In this document: piece by piece, positions 44,862-53,317 of the stretch | Layout of the letters: every line of letters begins with the position of its first letter | Numbering within the stretch: position 1 is the first letter of the stretch | NCBI RefSeq assembly: GCF_900128505.1 | Contig: NZ_LT669940.1 | Location: forward strand, 840,883 to 904,882 | Direction: 5' to 3' | From: Parabacteroides timonensis | Lineage (GTDB): Bacteria; Bacteroidota; Bacteroidia; Bacteroidales; Tannerellaceae | Length of the DNA stretch: 64,000 nt | The notes under the pieces: model-generated | Told to the model about the DNA's origin: nothing | What the model saw: the letters and a program-made list of their open reading frames with translations, nothing else | The model's database searches: none | Made by a program: the position numbers and the translations under genes

Positions 44862-47234
44862 TTATTTTTCGTTTAACCGGTTTCTTTCCGAGTCGGAACT
44901 CCGTTCCACCGTCTTCTTTTTGATCTTCTTGCCGTTGTTGAAGTTCCAGGTCAGGGAAACTTTGAATGTACGTCCCAGGTTGCCGCTTTCGTAATGGCTC
45001 CGTGTCGTATATGCATCGATATGACTCACGAAATTATTGTAGCGGTTGAAGATGTTATTGACCGATGCCGTTAACAGGAAACGGTTACCGGCGAATTTTT
45101 TTCGTGCAGACAGGCTGAATATATGGCGGGAGGCGATTTCACTGTTCCCGGAATATAGGCGGCTTGTTCCGTTGTACTGAGCTTCCAGCGTGATGTCTTC
45201 CGGTAATTGGAAAGATGTGTTCACGTTGGCAAAGGCCAGATAATGATGTGCGAAAGCGGCTTCTTCCGTCATGCGGATATCTTGCTTTACACCTACGAAA
45301 TTAGCCGTCAGATCGAGCCACGGGGTCGGTTGCAGCGGTATGTTGGCTGCGACGAACCAATGGTTTTCGATGTCGTGGTTTTCATAGGTGATGTAGGATA
45401 TGTCCGGATCGGTTGCATCTTGTTTACAGAATTCGCGGATCAAGTCGTGGTGCAGGCTACCGCCGATAGTCAGTGTATAACGGTAATTGTAGACTATGGT
45501 GGCGCTGAAACGGTTGATATACGTTGGTTTCAGATACGGATTGCCGATGTTATAGCTGTAATCGGAAGTCTGAAGGCGGTTCGGATTGAGCGTATAGAAT
45601 GCCGGGCGTTCGATATTGCGGGCATATTGTCCGACAAGCATCCATGTTTTCAGGTTGTTGAAAGCGTATGTGATATTCAGGTTCGGGAAAAGATCGAAAT
45701 AATCCCGGTCGATGTGGTCGCTTTTATTGGAAGTCCGGGTATATTCTCCCCTTACTCCTGCGATGAACGACCAACGGTTGACATCGGCAGAAAAGGAAAC
45801 GTATGCTCCGAAGATGTTCTCTTTATATTTGAGTGCGTATCCGTATCCCGGGTTTACGTTCCATTGTTGGTTTTCCGACAAGCCTTCGTAGCATGCGTTA
45901 TCGTCCATGAATGTATAGGTGTACTTCAGGCCGGTGTTCAGTGATATTCCCTTTTTAAGATGCTTCCTGAGCGCGATGTCCGATGTGACGATCTGGTAGG
46001 TTGCATCCGAATTGCTCCTGTATGTACTGTCTTTATTCCATTCTTTCTGCATGGTGTAGTAGTTGTTCTTTCCGGTTGACTTTTTATTGGCGTAATCCGT
46101 GATCAGTTTAAGGACGGAACCTTTATTGTCGAGCTTATGCAGGTAGTTTACCGTGGCGGATAATGTATTATAGTCGTCTTTCTGATAATAATCTCCTGTA
46201 CTGTTCAATAGAAAACCTTGTTTCGTTAATTCCGTTTCGCTGTAAGAACTACTTTTGGAAACTTGTCCGATATATTCTATTTCTGCACCTATACTGTTAA
46301 GTGTGTCGATTTCAAAAATGGAGCTGATACGTCCGGTTCCGTAGTTCGAACGGGTATCGAATTCGGAAAGACTCGAAAAACGGTCGCTGTCGTTCGTGTA
46401 TTCTCTGGAGGAAGTCATTTCGCTATTGTTCTTAGGTGTGAAAGAACCTGATGCTGCTGCATTTACCGTCCATTTCCCCATACGGGCGTTTAATGTCGCG
46501 GAAGGCAGATAACGGTTTAGGGAAGATGATAAAACCGTCCCCATCATTATATTTCCCTGCACGCCGTTGTACTGTCGTTGCCGGAGTGTGATCGAAATGA
46601 TCCCGCCACGGGAACTGGCTTCATATTCTGCCCCGGCAATGGGAATGACTTCTATCCGTTTGATCTCTTCTGATTTCATGGAACGTAAGTAGGAGAGAAG
46701 TTCTTCGCCGGTGAGTTTAATCTCTCGGTTGTCGACAAATACTTTTGTACCCTGCGCACCATTTATGGATATGTTTTCGTCCGTCAGCCATACGCCGGGA
46801 GCCTGTGAGAGTAACTCGGTTCCGTCTTTGCCGCTGGAAGGGGAAACGGATAATATGAAGCGATCGGCTTTTCGTTCAATGTTTTTAGCTTGTACCACGA
46901 CCTCTTTCAATGCATAGGAGGATTGTTTCAGTGAAATGGTATCGGGGTGGGAGAGCGGTAACCGAATGGTTTTCCGCACCGGATCGTATCCGAGACATTG
47001 GGTGACGACGGTATAAGTTCCGTTTTCTACTTCCAGTTTGAAGTCACCTTTATCATTGGTCGTAACTCCGGCTTTCTGTATATCATCTTTCAGCAGAACA
47101 ATGGTGGCATATTCAATCCTTTTTCCCGGTTCATCCGTTATATGTCCGGAGTAAACCGTCATTCCTGCCGGCTTTTGGGCTATGCCCGAAAAGCTGGCAG
47201 CGAAGATGAACAGGAGGAACGAGGTACTTTTCAT
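44862..47234 (-). CDS. TonB-dependent receptor-like outer-membrane beta-barrel protein
   Basis: Outer-membrane protein of 790 aa. After a signal peptide ending SFSGIAQ comes a carboxypeptidase-like beta domain (YSGHITDEPGKRIEYATIVL, TTNDKGDFKLEVENGTYTVV), then a plug (ELLSQAPGVWLTDENISING, IKRIEVIPIAGAEYEASSRG) and a long barrel of the family that groups with Bacteroidetes outer-membrane beta-barrel proteins. A SusD partner is absent, so this is not a SusC. The ligand is unknown; peptides, metals or signals are possible. It lies 4 bases after the DUF2141 gene in the same operon. The C-terminal tail is strongly basic and polar, unlike a typical barrel end, with KKIKKKTVERSSDSERNR following the last strand. 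Confidence 0.9.
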   Translation of the reverse strand: MKSTSFLLFIFAASFSGIAQKPAGMTVYSGHITDEPGKRIEYATIVLLKDDIQKAGVTTNDKGDFKLEVENGTYTVVTQCLGYDPVRKTIRLPLSHPDTISLKQSSYALKEVVVQAKNIERKADRFILSVSPSSGKDGTELLSQAPGVWLTDENISINGAQGTKVFVDNREIKLTGEELLSYLRSMKSEEIKRIEVIPIAGAEYEASSRGGIISITLRQRQYNGVQGNIMMGTVLSSSLNRYLPSATLNARMGKWTVNAAASGSFTPKNNSEMTSSREYTNDSDRFSSLSEFDTRSNYGTGRISSIFEIDTLNSIGAEIEYIGQVSKSSSYSETELTKQGFLLNSTGDYYQKDDYNTLSATVNYLHKLDNKGSVLKLITDYANKKSTGKNNYYTMQKEWNKDSTYRSNSDATYQIVTSDIALRKHLKKGISLNTGLKYTYTFMDDNACYEGLSENQQWNVNPGYGYALKYKENIFGAYVSFSADVNRWSFIAGVRGEYTRTSNKSDHIDRDYFDLFPNLNITYAFNNLKTWMLVGQYARNIERPAFYTLNPNRLQTSDYSYNIGNPYLKPTYINRFSATIVYNYRYTLTIGGSLHHDLIREFCKQDATDPDISYITYENHDIENHWFVAANIPLQPTPWLDLTANFVGVKQDIRMTEEAAFAHHYLAFANVNTSFQLPEDITLEAQYNGTSRLYSGNSEIASRHIFSLSARKKFAGNRFLLTASVNNIFNRYNNFVSHIDAYTTRSHYESGNLGRTFKVSLTWNFNNGKKIKKKTVERSSDSERNRLNEK

Positions 47235-47238
47235 GGTA

Positions 47239-47613
47239 TTATTCGCTTGAAGGATAATATAATTTAAGCTTGACTGTCTCTTCTTCTTTTTGAGTTTTGC
47301 AATTTTTCATGACATATCCTTCGGCCGGTTTATGGTCGTCTGTGAAATCCATTTTATGATTGCCGTTCTCATCGTGGAAGACTGAGAGGTCGAACTGTTC
47401 CCATTCTACGTTTTCGAGTGTGACGGTGGCTTCTCCTTTTTCAGGTTTGGCCATACCGTATACAGGTTTGCTTTCTTTTCCTGACTGGGCCATGACGAGG
47501 ATCATGCCGTTATCTCCCCGGATATTACTGATTTTTACTGTAATGGTCCGCGACCAGGCCATGCTACCGGTAAAAAACATTGCCATGATAATTAGTAATA
47601 TTGTCCGTTTCAT
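47239..47613 (-). CDS. DUF2141 small periplasmic protein
   Basis: Secreted protein of 124 aa with signal peptide ending SMAWS and the family text ITVKISNIRGDNGMILV, QFDLSVFHDENGNHKMD and PAEGYVMKN. DUF2141 proteins are small beta-sandwich domains of unknown role, usually beside outer-membrane receptors as here. Its start overlaps the end of the 2TM gene by 4 bases. Confidence 0.88.
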   Translation of the reverse strand: MKRTILLIIMAMFFTGSMAWSRTITVKISNIRGDNGMILVMAQSGKESKPVYGMAKPEKGEATVTLENVEWEQFDLSVFHDENGNHKMDFTDDHKPAEGYVMKNCKTQKEEETVKLKLYYPSSE

Positions 47614-47834
47614 TTTTCTTCCTCCTCTTCTTTAATCATATAATGACTAGCGATCTCTAATCCCAGATTGATGCCCCAACCGGCTATTACCCACAAAACC
47701 CACCAGTAATATGGACTTGTGACATAATTAACTACTGCCAAAAAGCTGCATATAACGATATAGCGGAGGATATTCATCTTCAGCTGTGCTGGAAATGAAT
47801 TGTTTTTCTTGTTTGAGTTTACTGTTGCTTCCAT
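47610..47834 (-). CDS. 2TM-domain small membrane protein
   Basis: Protein of 74 aa with two predicted helices (ILRYIVICSFLAVVNYVTS and YYWWVLWVIAGWGINLGLEI) and an acidic end IKEEEEEK. This fits the 2TM domain family, which in some proteins is attached to two-component regulators. It is the first gene of the receptor operon and is preceded by the twin palindromes. Confidence 0.82.
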   Translation of the reverse strand: MEATVNSNKKNNSFPAQLKMNILRYIVICSFLAVVNYVTSPYYWWVLWVIAGWGINLGLEIASHYMIKEEEEEK

Positions 47835-47867
47835 TGTCGTTGTCTCTTTAATTGTTGTCTGTAAATT

Positions 47868-47965
47868 GGTTTATATTATAAACCACATATAGATTAAAAA
47901 AGTGCAAGGAGTTGCGCATTTCTCACTTACACACCGCAAATATAAAATAGTTTATAATATAAACC
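47868..47965 (-). promoter_or_regulatory. Twin operator palindromes and promoter of the 2TM/DUF2141/receptor operon
   Basis: GGTTTATATTATAAACC (47868-47884) and AGTTTATAATATAAACC (47949-47965) are near-perfect palindromes 81 bases apart. The minus-strand -7 TATATTTG (47944 to 47937) lies directly beside the upstream palindrome, so a bound repressor would block the promoter. The winged-helix protein encoded at 43883 is the obvious candidate. Confidence 0.72.
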
Positions 47966-48074
47966 AAATAAAACAGGAAAAAAATAGACTGATCTGGTAT
48001 AAATTTATTTTTCTATCCTATCTGAAGTAGATTACATGGCGTACTAAATGAAATTACTATGGCGGGTAATCAGT

Positions 48075-48162
48075 GGTTGATAACCATCAACCGAACGGCT
48101 GATAATTATCAACCATGCGGTTGACGGTTATCGATCGTATGGCTGACAATTATCGGCCATTA
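48075..48162. repeat. 22-bp periodic array, 4 units
   Basis: Four consecutive units of exactly 22 bases begin GGTTGATAACCATCAACC, GGCTGATAATTATCAACC, GGTTGACGGTTATCGATC and GGCTGACAATTATCGGCC. Each unit is itself nearly palindromic over its first 18 bases, and the differences are mostly G-to-A or C-to-T changes that keep the pairing. Confidence 0.85.
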
Positions 48163-48225
48163 AAAACTACTTGGAATAAATGAGATGAGTTTAGGTCAAA
48201 CTTCTTGTTTGTAAGCGCTTTAGGT

Positions 48226-48264
48226 AATAAAAGAGTACATAAAATGTGAATGTACTCTTTTATT
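48226..48264 (-). terminator. Terminator of the toxin/antitoxin operon
   Basis: 15-bp perfect arms with a 9-base loop immediately after the toxin stop on the minus strand; the right-hand arm ends in a T-rich run. Confidence 0.75.
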
Positions 48265-48266
48265 AT

Positions 48267-48549
48267 TTAAAATAGATCGGCATGAGAACCGGTATCTGTG
48301 AATAAAAGTATTAATTCCGTATCGTTTTGGTCCCAGACCAACAACCAGTCCGATTGGATATGGTATTCCCACAGGCCTTCATATTTACCACTTAATTTGT
48401 GTGGGCGGTATTCTACAGGGAGGTTTCCGGTTGTTTCAAGAAGTTTGGATACTTTTTCGAATATGGAAATGTTGTATCCTCTTTTTTTTACAGAGCTTCA
48501 AATCTTTTTTGAATTTACCTGTATAGTTGAGTGTGTATTTCTTGTTCAT
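48267..48549 (-). pseudogene. Frameshifted YafQ/RelE-type mRNA interferase toxin
   Basis: The frame begins MNKKYTLNYTGKFKKDLKLC at 48549, overlapping the antitoxin stop as ATGA. At a run of eight A on the minus strand (T at 48482-48489) the frame is lost. If one A is removed, the rest reads on to the stop at 48267 with classic YafQ text: YRPHKLSGKYEGLWEYHI, SDWLLVWDQ and FTDTGSHADLF, including the catalytic His near the end. The toxin would be 93 aa and cleave mRNA on the ribosome. The single-base difference in a homopolymer could be a real mutation, slippage-based phase variation or a sequencing error. Confidence 0.85.
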
Positions 48550-48755
48550 CCGAAAATTTGTTTCATCATATCCTCTGTACTTTCAGCATGATAGATTCTT
48601 CCGGCTTTCACGTCTTCCAATGCTTCATCCAGTCCACATTTCTTTTCTTTGCGAACAGTGATGCTTCCTCCCATGCTTTTTATCAGTTTACGTATAGCAG
48701 ATACGTATTTTTCGGGAATGGAGATTTCGAATGTTTTTAAAGTTGTTGGTTCCAT
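48546..48755 (-). CDS. Antitoxin of the YafQ-type system
   Basis: Small protein of 69 aa (FEISIPEKYVSAIRKLIKSM, then VRKEKKCGLDEALEDVKAGR) encoded directly before the toxin with ATGA overlap, the normal order. The C-terminal half looks like the toxin-wrapping helix of short Bacteroidetes antitoxins. The likely promoter is the minus-strand TATCTTTG at 48779-48786, and TTTATATTATAGTC near it could be the autoregulatory operator. The family is not firmly recognised beyond the context. Confidence 0.78.
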   Translation of the reverse strand: MEPTTLKTFEISIPEKYVSAIRKLIKSMGGSITVRKEKKCGLDEALEDVKAGRIYHAESTEDMMKQIFG

Positions 48756-48808
48756 AGTTGTTTATATTATAGTCTGATACAAAGATAAGTATAATTATTG
48801 ACAAAGGT

Positions 48809-49885
48809 TTATTTTTCTTCGTCGATTATCATACCGCTACCCAGGCAGAGATGATGGTCTTTGTCGTAGACAACACCGTACTGGCCGGGGGCGATTCCCT
48901 GTATTTTGTTCTCGGACTCGATGCGATATAAATCTCCGATACGGCGGATACGTCCCAGGGTAAAGTCCGGTGTATGGCGGATTTTGAAGGTGATTTCCTT
49001 CTCGTCGGTAAACTCTCCCCACGGGTCTTCGGTGATGAAGTCGAAACCATGCAGGTTGATCGTTTTGCCGTATTGTGTTTCCGGGTCGTAGCCGTTGGAG
49101 ACGTAGATGATATTACGTTTGATATCTTTCTTGATAACGAACCAGGGGCCGCCGCTCAATCCGAGACCTTTGCGCTGTCCGATCGTGTGAAACCAGTAGC
49201 CGTTGTGTTTGCCTAAGACTTTACCCGTTTCCAATTCGACGATCTTGCCGACACGTTTTCCCAGGTAACGTTCGATAAAGTCATTATAGTTGATCTTGCC
49301 GAGGAAACAGATACCCTGGCTGTCCTTACGCATGGCGCTGGGCAACTTCTGTTCGGCGGCGATGGCGCGTACTTCGGATTTCATGAGGTGACCGATCGGA
49401 AACATCAGCTTCTGGATTTGCAGACGGGTGATTTGTCCGAGGAAGTCGGTCTGGTCCTTTACCGGGTCTTTAGCGGTAGAAAGCCATACTTTGCCGTCTA
49501 TCTCGGTCGTTGTGGCGTAATGGCCGGTTGCGATCTTGTCGAAGTCTTTTCCCCATTTCTCTTCGAAGCAGCCGAACTTGATAAATTTGTTGCACATCAT
49601 GTCCGGGTTGGGAGTGAGGCCGCGCTTCACCGAGTCGATCGTGTAGCTGACCACCTTGTCCCAATATTCGTCATGCAGGGATACCACTTCCATGCGGCAA
49701 CCGTATTTGCGTGCTATATAAGATGTTATTTCTATGTCTTCTTCGGCAGGGCAGTCGATATATCCGTCTTTATCTTCCATACCGATACGGATATAGAAGA
49801 TGGTAGGATCGTATCCTGCCTCCTTCAACTGATGGACAACTACAGAGCTGTCCACACCTCCTGATACTAATGCTGCTATTTCCAT
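48809..49885 (-). CDS. mnmA: tRNA-specific 2-thiouridylase MnmA
   Basis: Cytoplasmic enzyme of 358 aa that thiolates U34 of tRNA-Lys, Glu and Gln. The PP-loop SGGVDSS lies at residues 8-14. The two catalytic Cys are in NPDMMCNKFIKF (near residue 100) and SQGICFLGKIN (near 198). ATGHYATT and HNGYWFHTIGQRKGLGLSGG are also typical. The length is normal. The -7 element TACCTTTG lies on the minus strand at 49914-49907. Bacteroides genomes often have more than one mnmA; only one is in this window. Confidence 0.97.
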   Translation of the reverse strand: MEIAALVSGGVDSSVVVHQLKEAGYDPTIFYIRIGMEDKDGYIDCPAEEDIEITSYIARKYGCRMEVVSLHDEYWDKVVSYTIDSVKRGLTPNPDMMCNKFIKFGCFEEKWGKDFDKIATGHYATTTEIDGKVWLSTAKDPVKDQTDFLGQITRLQIQKLMFPIGHLMKSEVRAIAAEQKLPSAMRKDSQGICFLGKINYNDFIERYLGKRVGKIVELETGKVLGKHNGYWFHTIGQRKGLGLSGGPWFVIKKDIKRNIIYVSNGYDPETQYGKTINLHGFDFITEDPWGEFTDEKEITFKIRHTPDFTLGRIRRIGDLYRIESENKIQGIAPGQYGVVYDKDHHLCLGSGMIIDEEK

Positions 49886-49906
49886 TCTTTCTAAATATAT
49901 CGGCTA

Positions 49907-49914
49907 CAAAGGTA
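49907..49914 (-). promoter_or_regulatory. -7 element for mnmA
   Basis: TACCTTTG on the minus strand, 22 bases before the start codon. Confidence 0.6.
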
Positions 49915-49956
49915 CAAAATATTAGGGTGATATTCCTATGGCTTCGATTTATTCGT

Positions 49957-49964
49957 TACCTTTG
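49957..49964 (+). promoter_or_regulatory. -7 element for the dipeptidyl peptidase III gene
   Basis: TACCTTTG on the plus strand, leader about 55 nt; divergent from the mnmA promoter 43 bases away. Confidence 0.6.
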
Positions 49965-50021
49965 CGGGAGAGCCCTTCGTTGTAATACTTCAGAAAAAAC
50001 AAAAGAGTTATTATAAATAAT

Positions 50022-52079
50022 ATGAGAAATACAATAGTATCGCTTATGACAGCAATGGCATTGACTGCTTGTGCTGGTCCGAAAGAAAATAAAGGACAGG
50101 CACCGCAGGAGGATTTTAATTATGTGGTAGACCAGTTCGCCGACCTGCAGATTCTTCGTTATCAGGTTCCCGGATTCGAGTCTCTTTCACTGAAACAAAA
50201 ACAGTTATTATATCATTTGTCGCAGGCTGCGCTGATGGGGCGTGATATATTCTTTGATCAGAATTGTCGCTATAACCTGCCGATCCGTCGCACACTGGAG
50301 ACGATTTACACAACGTATAAAGGAAACCGGGAAGATGCGCAGTTCAAGGCGCTGGAGACTTACCTGAAACGGGTGTGGTTTTCAAGCGGCATCCATCATC
50401 ATTATGCAGAGGATAAGTTTGTTCCCGGATTTACACCTGAGTTTTTCAAGAGTTGTCTGGAACAGGTAGACGTGGCTAATCTTCCTTTACGTGAAGGGCA
50501 GACACTGGAGCAGTTTGTCGCTGAGATATCTCCGGTGATCTTTGATCCGTCCGTATTGGCGAAGCGTACCGTGCAGAGCGGTGATCAGGATCTGATTCTG
50601 GCATCCGCCAATAATTACTATGGCGGAGGTGTTACCGAGAAAGAGGTGGAAGACTTTTATACTGCCATGAAAGCGGGAAAAGATACTATCACCCCGATTT
50701 CTTACGGTCTGAACAGCCGTTTGGTGAAAGAGAACGGAAAGATCGTTGAGAAGGTGTGGAAAGTCGGCGGCCTTTATTCGGCAGCCATCGAACAGATAGT
50801 CGGCGAGTTGCAGAAAGCTGTGCCTTTTGCCGAGAACGATGCACAGAAAGCAATCATCGAAAAACTGATCGAATACTATCAGACAGGCGATCTGAAGACG
50901 TTTGATGCTTATTCCATCCTTTGGGTAGAAGATACGACATCCGATGTGGACTTTGTAAACGGCTTTATCGAAACTTACGGCGATCCGCTGGGAATGAAGG
51001 CCAGCTGGGAATCAACCGTGAACTTTATCAACAAGGAAGCGACAAAGCGTACAAAGATTATCAGCGACAACGCACAATGGTTTGAAGACCATTCCCCAGT
51101 AGACAAACGTTTCAAAAAAGAAAAGGTGAAGGGTGTAAGCGCCAAGGTGATTACCATCGCTATGCTGGGAGGCGATTGCTATCCGGCAACTCCGATCGGC
51201 ATCAATCTGCCGAATGCAGACTGGATACGCCGCGACCACGGTTCGAAATCAGTTACTATCGAGAATATAACGGAAGCCTACGATAAGGCTTCGCAAGGCA
51301 ATGGTTTTAGCGAAGAGTTCGTTTGGAGTGACGTTGAACGTGAGGCGTTGAAGAAATACGGATTTATCACGGATAATTTACATACGGATTTGCACGAATG
51401 TCTGGGACATGGTTCCGGTAAACTGTTGCCGGATACGGAATCCGGAGCCTTGAAAGCGTACGATTCTACGCTTGAAGAAGCTCGTGCCGACTTGTTCGGA
51501 TTGTATTATCTGGGTGATCCGAAATTAGTGGAATTAGGTTTGGTGCCGGATGCAGAAGCATATAAGGCAGAGTATTATAAGTATATTATGAATGGCCTGA
51601 TGACACAACTTGTCCGTATCGAAGCCGGTAAGAATGTGGAAGAAGCCCACATGCGTAACCGTCAGTTGATTGCTCAATGGGCCTACGAGAACGGTAAAGC
51701 CGATAACGTGATCGAATATAAGAAACGTGACGGCAAAACATACGTAATTGTAAACGATTACGAAAAACTCCGTAATCTCTTCGGTACGTTACTGGCTGAA
51801 GTACAGCGAATCAAGAGCGAAGGCGATTTTGCATCCGGAAAGAAACTGGTGGAAGATTATGGCGTAAAAGTAGACCAGACATTACACGACGAAGTGCTTG
51901 CCCGTTATGCTAAACTGAACCTGGCTCCTTACAAAGGTTTTGTGAACCCGGTTATGAAAGAGGTGAAGAACGATAACGGAGAAGTGACCGATATCGTCCT
52001 CGATTATACCGAAGGTTACACGGACCAGATGCTTCGTTACAGTAACGATTATTCATTCCTCCCATCTTACAACGACTAA
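50022..52079 (+). CDS. Dipeptidyl peptidase III (M49), lipoprotein
   Basis: Zinc peptidase of 685 aa that removes dipeptides from peptide N-termini. The lipobox LTAC puts the lipidated Cys at residue 17, so it is membrane-anchored outside the cytoplasm. The M49 zinc motif is HECLGH at residues 458-463 within HECLGHGSGKLLPD (the family usually has HELLGH), and the third ligand lies in EEARADLFGLYYL near 485. AMLGGDCYPATPIGINLPN and ADWIRRDHGSKS are further family text. The next gene follows after 3 bases, so they share a transcript. Confidence 0.95.
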   Translation: MRNTIVSLMTAMALTACAGPKENKGQAPQEDFNYVVDQFADLQILRYQVPGFESLSLKQKQLLYHLSQAALMGRDIFFDQNCRYNLPIRRTLETIYTTYKGNREDAQFKALETYLKRVWFSSGIHHHYAEDKFVPGFTPEFFKSCLEQVDVANLPLREGQTLEQFVAEISPVIFDPSVLAKRTVQSGDQDLILASANNYYGGGVTEKEVEDFYTAMKAGKDTITPISYGLNSRLVKENGKIVEKVWKVGGLYSAAIEQIVGELQKAVPFAENDAQKAIIEKLIEYYQTGDLKTFDAYSILWVEDTTSDVDFVNGFIETYGDPLGMKASWESTVNFINKEATKRTKIISDNAQWFEDHSPVDKRFKKEKVKGVSAKVITIAMLGGDCYPATPIGINLPNADWIRRDHGSKSVTIENITEAYDKASQGNGFSEEFVWSDVEREALKKYGFITDNLHTDLHECLGHGSGKLLPDTESGALKAYDSTLEEARADLFGLYYLGDPKLVELGLVPDAEAYKAEYYKYIMNGLMTQLVRIEAGKNVEEAHMRNRQLIAQWAYENGKADNVIEYKKRDGKTYVIVNDYEKLRNLFGTLLAEVQRIKSEGDFASGKKLVEDYGVKVDQTLHDEVLARYAKLNLAPYKGFVNPVMKEVKNDNGEVTDIVLDYTEGYTDQMLRYSNDYSFLPSYND

Positions 52080-52082
52080 GCT

Positions 52083-52766
52083 ATGTTGCAGGAACAATTA
52101 AGAGAAATAAAAATCCAGCTCCGCATGGCAATGAATGGCGTTACATCCACCAGCATGCGCGAGAAGGGGATAAACTATAAACTGAACTTCGGTGTTCCTC
52201 TGCCCGAAATAAAGCAGATTGCTGCTATGCACGAACCCGGTTCGGAGCTGGCAGCGGCTCTGTGGAAAGAAGATATCCGTGAGTTCAAGATACTGGCATC
52301 CATGTTACAGCCTGCGGATGATTTTCCTTTCGATCAGGCAAAGCAATGGGTGAAAGAAATACCCTATCTGGAAATCGCAGAGCAATGCAGCCGTAATCTG
52401 TTTTGCAAGTTGACTTATGTCGATAACCTTCTTTTGGGATTAATCTTCAATGTGGAAGACGAGTATGCCCGTACGGTGGCTTATCTGATTTGGGCGGAAC
52501 TGTTCAAGGAGGGGAAAACGGTGGTTGCACCTGTAAGAGCTGCATTTATTGTGGAATGTATGCGGACGATCGCCTGGTCCGACTTCGGCGCTACCTGGAA
52601 AGAGAAGCAGGCAGCTGTGAAAGCAATGAAATTTTACGGTCGCCAGTCTGCCGATCATGCCAAGCAAATGTTAAGTGGTTTCGATGAGTTTCCGGAGTTC
52701 ATGGATACGCCGGAAGGACAGGAAATATATAATGATTTAAAATTTGAATTTGAATATTATAGCTAA
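52083..52766 (+). CDS. AlkD-like DNA alkylation repair/HEAT-repeat protein
   Basis: Cytoplasmic protein of 227 aa with repeated helical pairs of the DNA alkylation repair (AlkD) family: MREKGINYKLNFGVPLPEIK, then LWKEDIREFKILASML, and ADHAKQMLSG. AlkD enzymes excise N3- and N7-alkylated bases by trapping DNA on HEAT-like repeats. Key Asp and aromatic residues cannot be confirmed by eye, so a non-catalytic member is possible. It starts 3 bases after the peptidase gene, so its expression follows that gene. Confidence 0.82.
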   Translation: MLQEQLREIKIQLRMAMNGVTSTSMREKGINYKLNFGVPLPEIKQIAAMHEPGSELAAALWKEDIREFKILASMLQPADDFPFDQAKQWVKEIPYLEIAEQCSRNLFCKLTYVDNLLLGLIFNVEDEYARTVAYLIWAELFKEGKTVVAPVRAAFIVECMRTIAWSDFGATWKEKQAAVKAMKFYGRQSADHAKQMLSGFDEFPEFMDTPEGQEIYNDLKFEFEYYS

Positions 52767-52791
52767 GGCTTTGCGTTTAAAATAAATGCGC

Positions 52792-52799
52792 TAACTTTG
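52792..52799 (+). promoter_or_regulatory. -7 element for the Fur-family gene
   Basis: TAACTTTG, matching TAnnTTTG, 25 bases before the start at 52824. Confidence 0.6.
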
Positions 52800-52823
52800 T
52801 CGGTCGCGTAGAGTCGCAACGAA

Positions 52824-53288
52824 ATGGATGAAAAGAAGTACATAGAGATGAAGCAGTCGTTTACGGAGTATCTGACTGAGAAAAAACTACGAAAGACGGA
52901 GGAAAGATATGCTATATTTGAATGCATATGTCGTTTCTCGGGTCATTTCGACATGTACTCACTCCAGGAAAAACTGGAAGAGACGAACTTCCATGTGAGC
53001 AAGGCAACGCTTTACAATACGCTGGACGTGCTGGAAGACGGTGGCCTGATCGTGCGGCATCAACTCAACGCCCAATCGGTTCAATACGAACTCCGGGCTT
53101 TGGCGGAAACGCATCTTCATCTGATCTGTATGAAGTGCGGGGCGATCCGGGAAATGAAAGACAGTATGCTGAAAAAGGATGTCAACAATCTGAAGATATC
53201 CCGTTTCACACCTGAGTTTCATGCGTTGTATATTTATGGGATATGCAGTAAATGCAAGTTCAAGCTTCAGCAGAAGAATGGTAAATAA
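52824..53288 (+). CDS. Fur-family metal- or peroxide-responsive regulator
   Basis: Regulator of 154 aa. The N-terminal winged helix has the Fur signature HVSKATLYNTLDVLEDGGLI at about residues 55-75. The C-terminal half has the structural zinc Cys pairs CMKCGAIRE and GICSKCKFKLQQ, and HLHLICMKC for the dimer and metal domain. The usual HHDH run is changed (ALAETHLHLI), so metal sensing may differ from Escherichia coli Fur; Fur and PerR cannot be told apart. It is close to purA, 29 bases on, and may share transcription. Confidence 0.92.
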   Translation: MDEKKYIEMKQSFTEYLTEKKLRKTEERYAIFECICRFSGHFDMYSLQEKLEETNFHVSKATLYNTLDVLEDGGLIVRHQLNAQSVQYELRALAETHLHLICMKCGAIREMKDSMLKKDVNNLKISRFTPEFHALYIYGICSKCKFKLQQKNGK

Positions 53289-53317
53289 GAATATTAATAG
53301 TCTATTATAAAGATAAC

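Larger units (their letters stand above)
47966..48266. other. Intergenic region with 22-bp array and terminator
   Basis: No gene is seen. It holds a four-unit periodic array (48075-48162) and a hairpin at 48226-48264 with 15-bp perfect arms AATAAAAGAGTACAT and ATGTACTCTTTTATT, the likely terminator of the toxin/antitoxin operon. Confidence 0.7.

Noticed and set aside
48075..48162. CRISPR array
   Set aside because: Units are contiguous without unique spacers, too few and too variable; no cas genes are in the window.
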